From Anoxybacteroides rupiense (lineage in GTDB: Bacteria; Bacillota; Bacilli; Bacillales; Anoxybacillaceae): a stretch of DNA of 64,000 bases. Made by a program: the position numbers and the translations under genes. Positions 63,976 to 64,000 of this stretch are shown one piece after another. The notes beneath the pieces are model-generated. The model was given only the letters and a program-made list of their open reading frames with translations, had not been told where the DNA came from and searched no databases. The stretch is from assembly GCF_014196195.1 (NCBI RefSeq), contig NZ_JACIDF010000004.1, forward strand, positions 248,001 to 312,000. Reading direction: 5' to 3'. The stretch's first letter is position 1; the number at the start of each line of letters is the position of its first letter.

Positions 63976-64000
63976 AAGCAGATGCCGATTTTCCTTTTTA

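Noticed and set aside
1-64000. CRISPR arrays, tRNA or rRNA genes, prophage or toxin-antitoxin systems
   Set aside because: Looked for by eye on both strands; no regular direct repeats with spacers, no tRNA-like cloverleaf and no phage or toxin genes were found.

Overview
The window is a stretch of chromosome from a spore-forming, competence-capable Bacillaceae of moderate GC, most like Geobacillus, Parageobacillus or Anoxybacillus. The evidence is a complete gerP spore-germination operon, a Spo0E-type phosphatase, ComK, ScoC, YhaL, a YjcZ-type peptide, PrsA and heme genes of the coproporphyrin-dependent type. Gene order follows, in blocks, the yis/yhj/yhf/yhg/yha/yhe part of the Bacillus subtilis chromosome (recalled from established knowledge, not aligned here). 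No tRNA, rRNA, CRISPR array, prophage or intact insertion sequence was seen.

Layout. 1-8.2 kb: the 3' part of rocD, yisK, a Spo0E-like gene, a DUF418 membrane protein, an acyl-CoA ligase, and the gerPABCDEF operon flanked by two extra GerPF-type genes. 8.5-20.3 kb: the recombination and repair block sbcC-sbcD-addA-addB on the minus strand, then a signal peptidase and a TVP38/DedA-type membrane protein. 22-25.4 kb: comK, a small unknown gene, isocitrate lyase aceA, and directly upstream of it a decayed remnant of malate synthase (aceB). 25.4-31.6 kb: an M48 protease, a SCO protein, azlCD, lcfB with a FadR-type operator, a metallo-beta-lactamase-fold hydrolase and yhfH.

31.6-36.2 kb: a carbohydrate ABC importer (two permeases and a binding lipoprotein) under a LacI regulator, with no ATPase or glycosidase gene. 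36.4-49.3 kb: yhgE-yhgD with shared operator-like boxes, the heme operon hemE-hemH-hemY, an M20 amidohydrolase, a YhfA-like transporter, hmoB joined to ecsAB, and hit. 49.4-56 kb: prsA, several very small membrane proteins, yhaI, scoC, trpP with a TRAP-type leader, serC, yhaL and yhaM. 56-64 kb: the yhaPQ transporter, yhzD, hemZ, yhaX, yheA, yheB and two unrecognised genes at the right edge.

Most of the window is ordinary core chromosome. The most informative departures are the aceB remnant beside an intact aceA, which implies a broken or rerouted glyoxylate shunt; the expansion of GerPF-type genes; several readable regulatory sites (FadR, LacI, YhgD, TRAP, a possible hemE attenuator); and a few decayed or repetitive intergenic patches. 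No clear undescribed multi-gene system was found.
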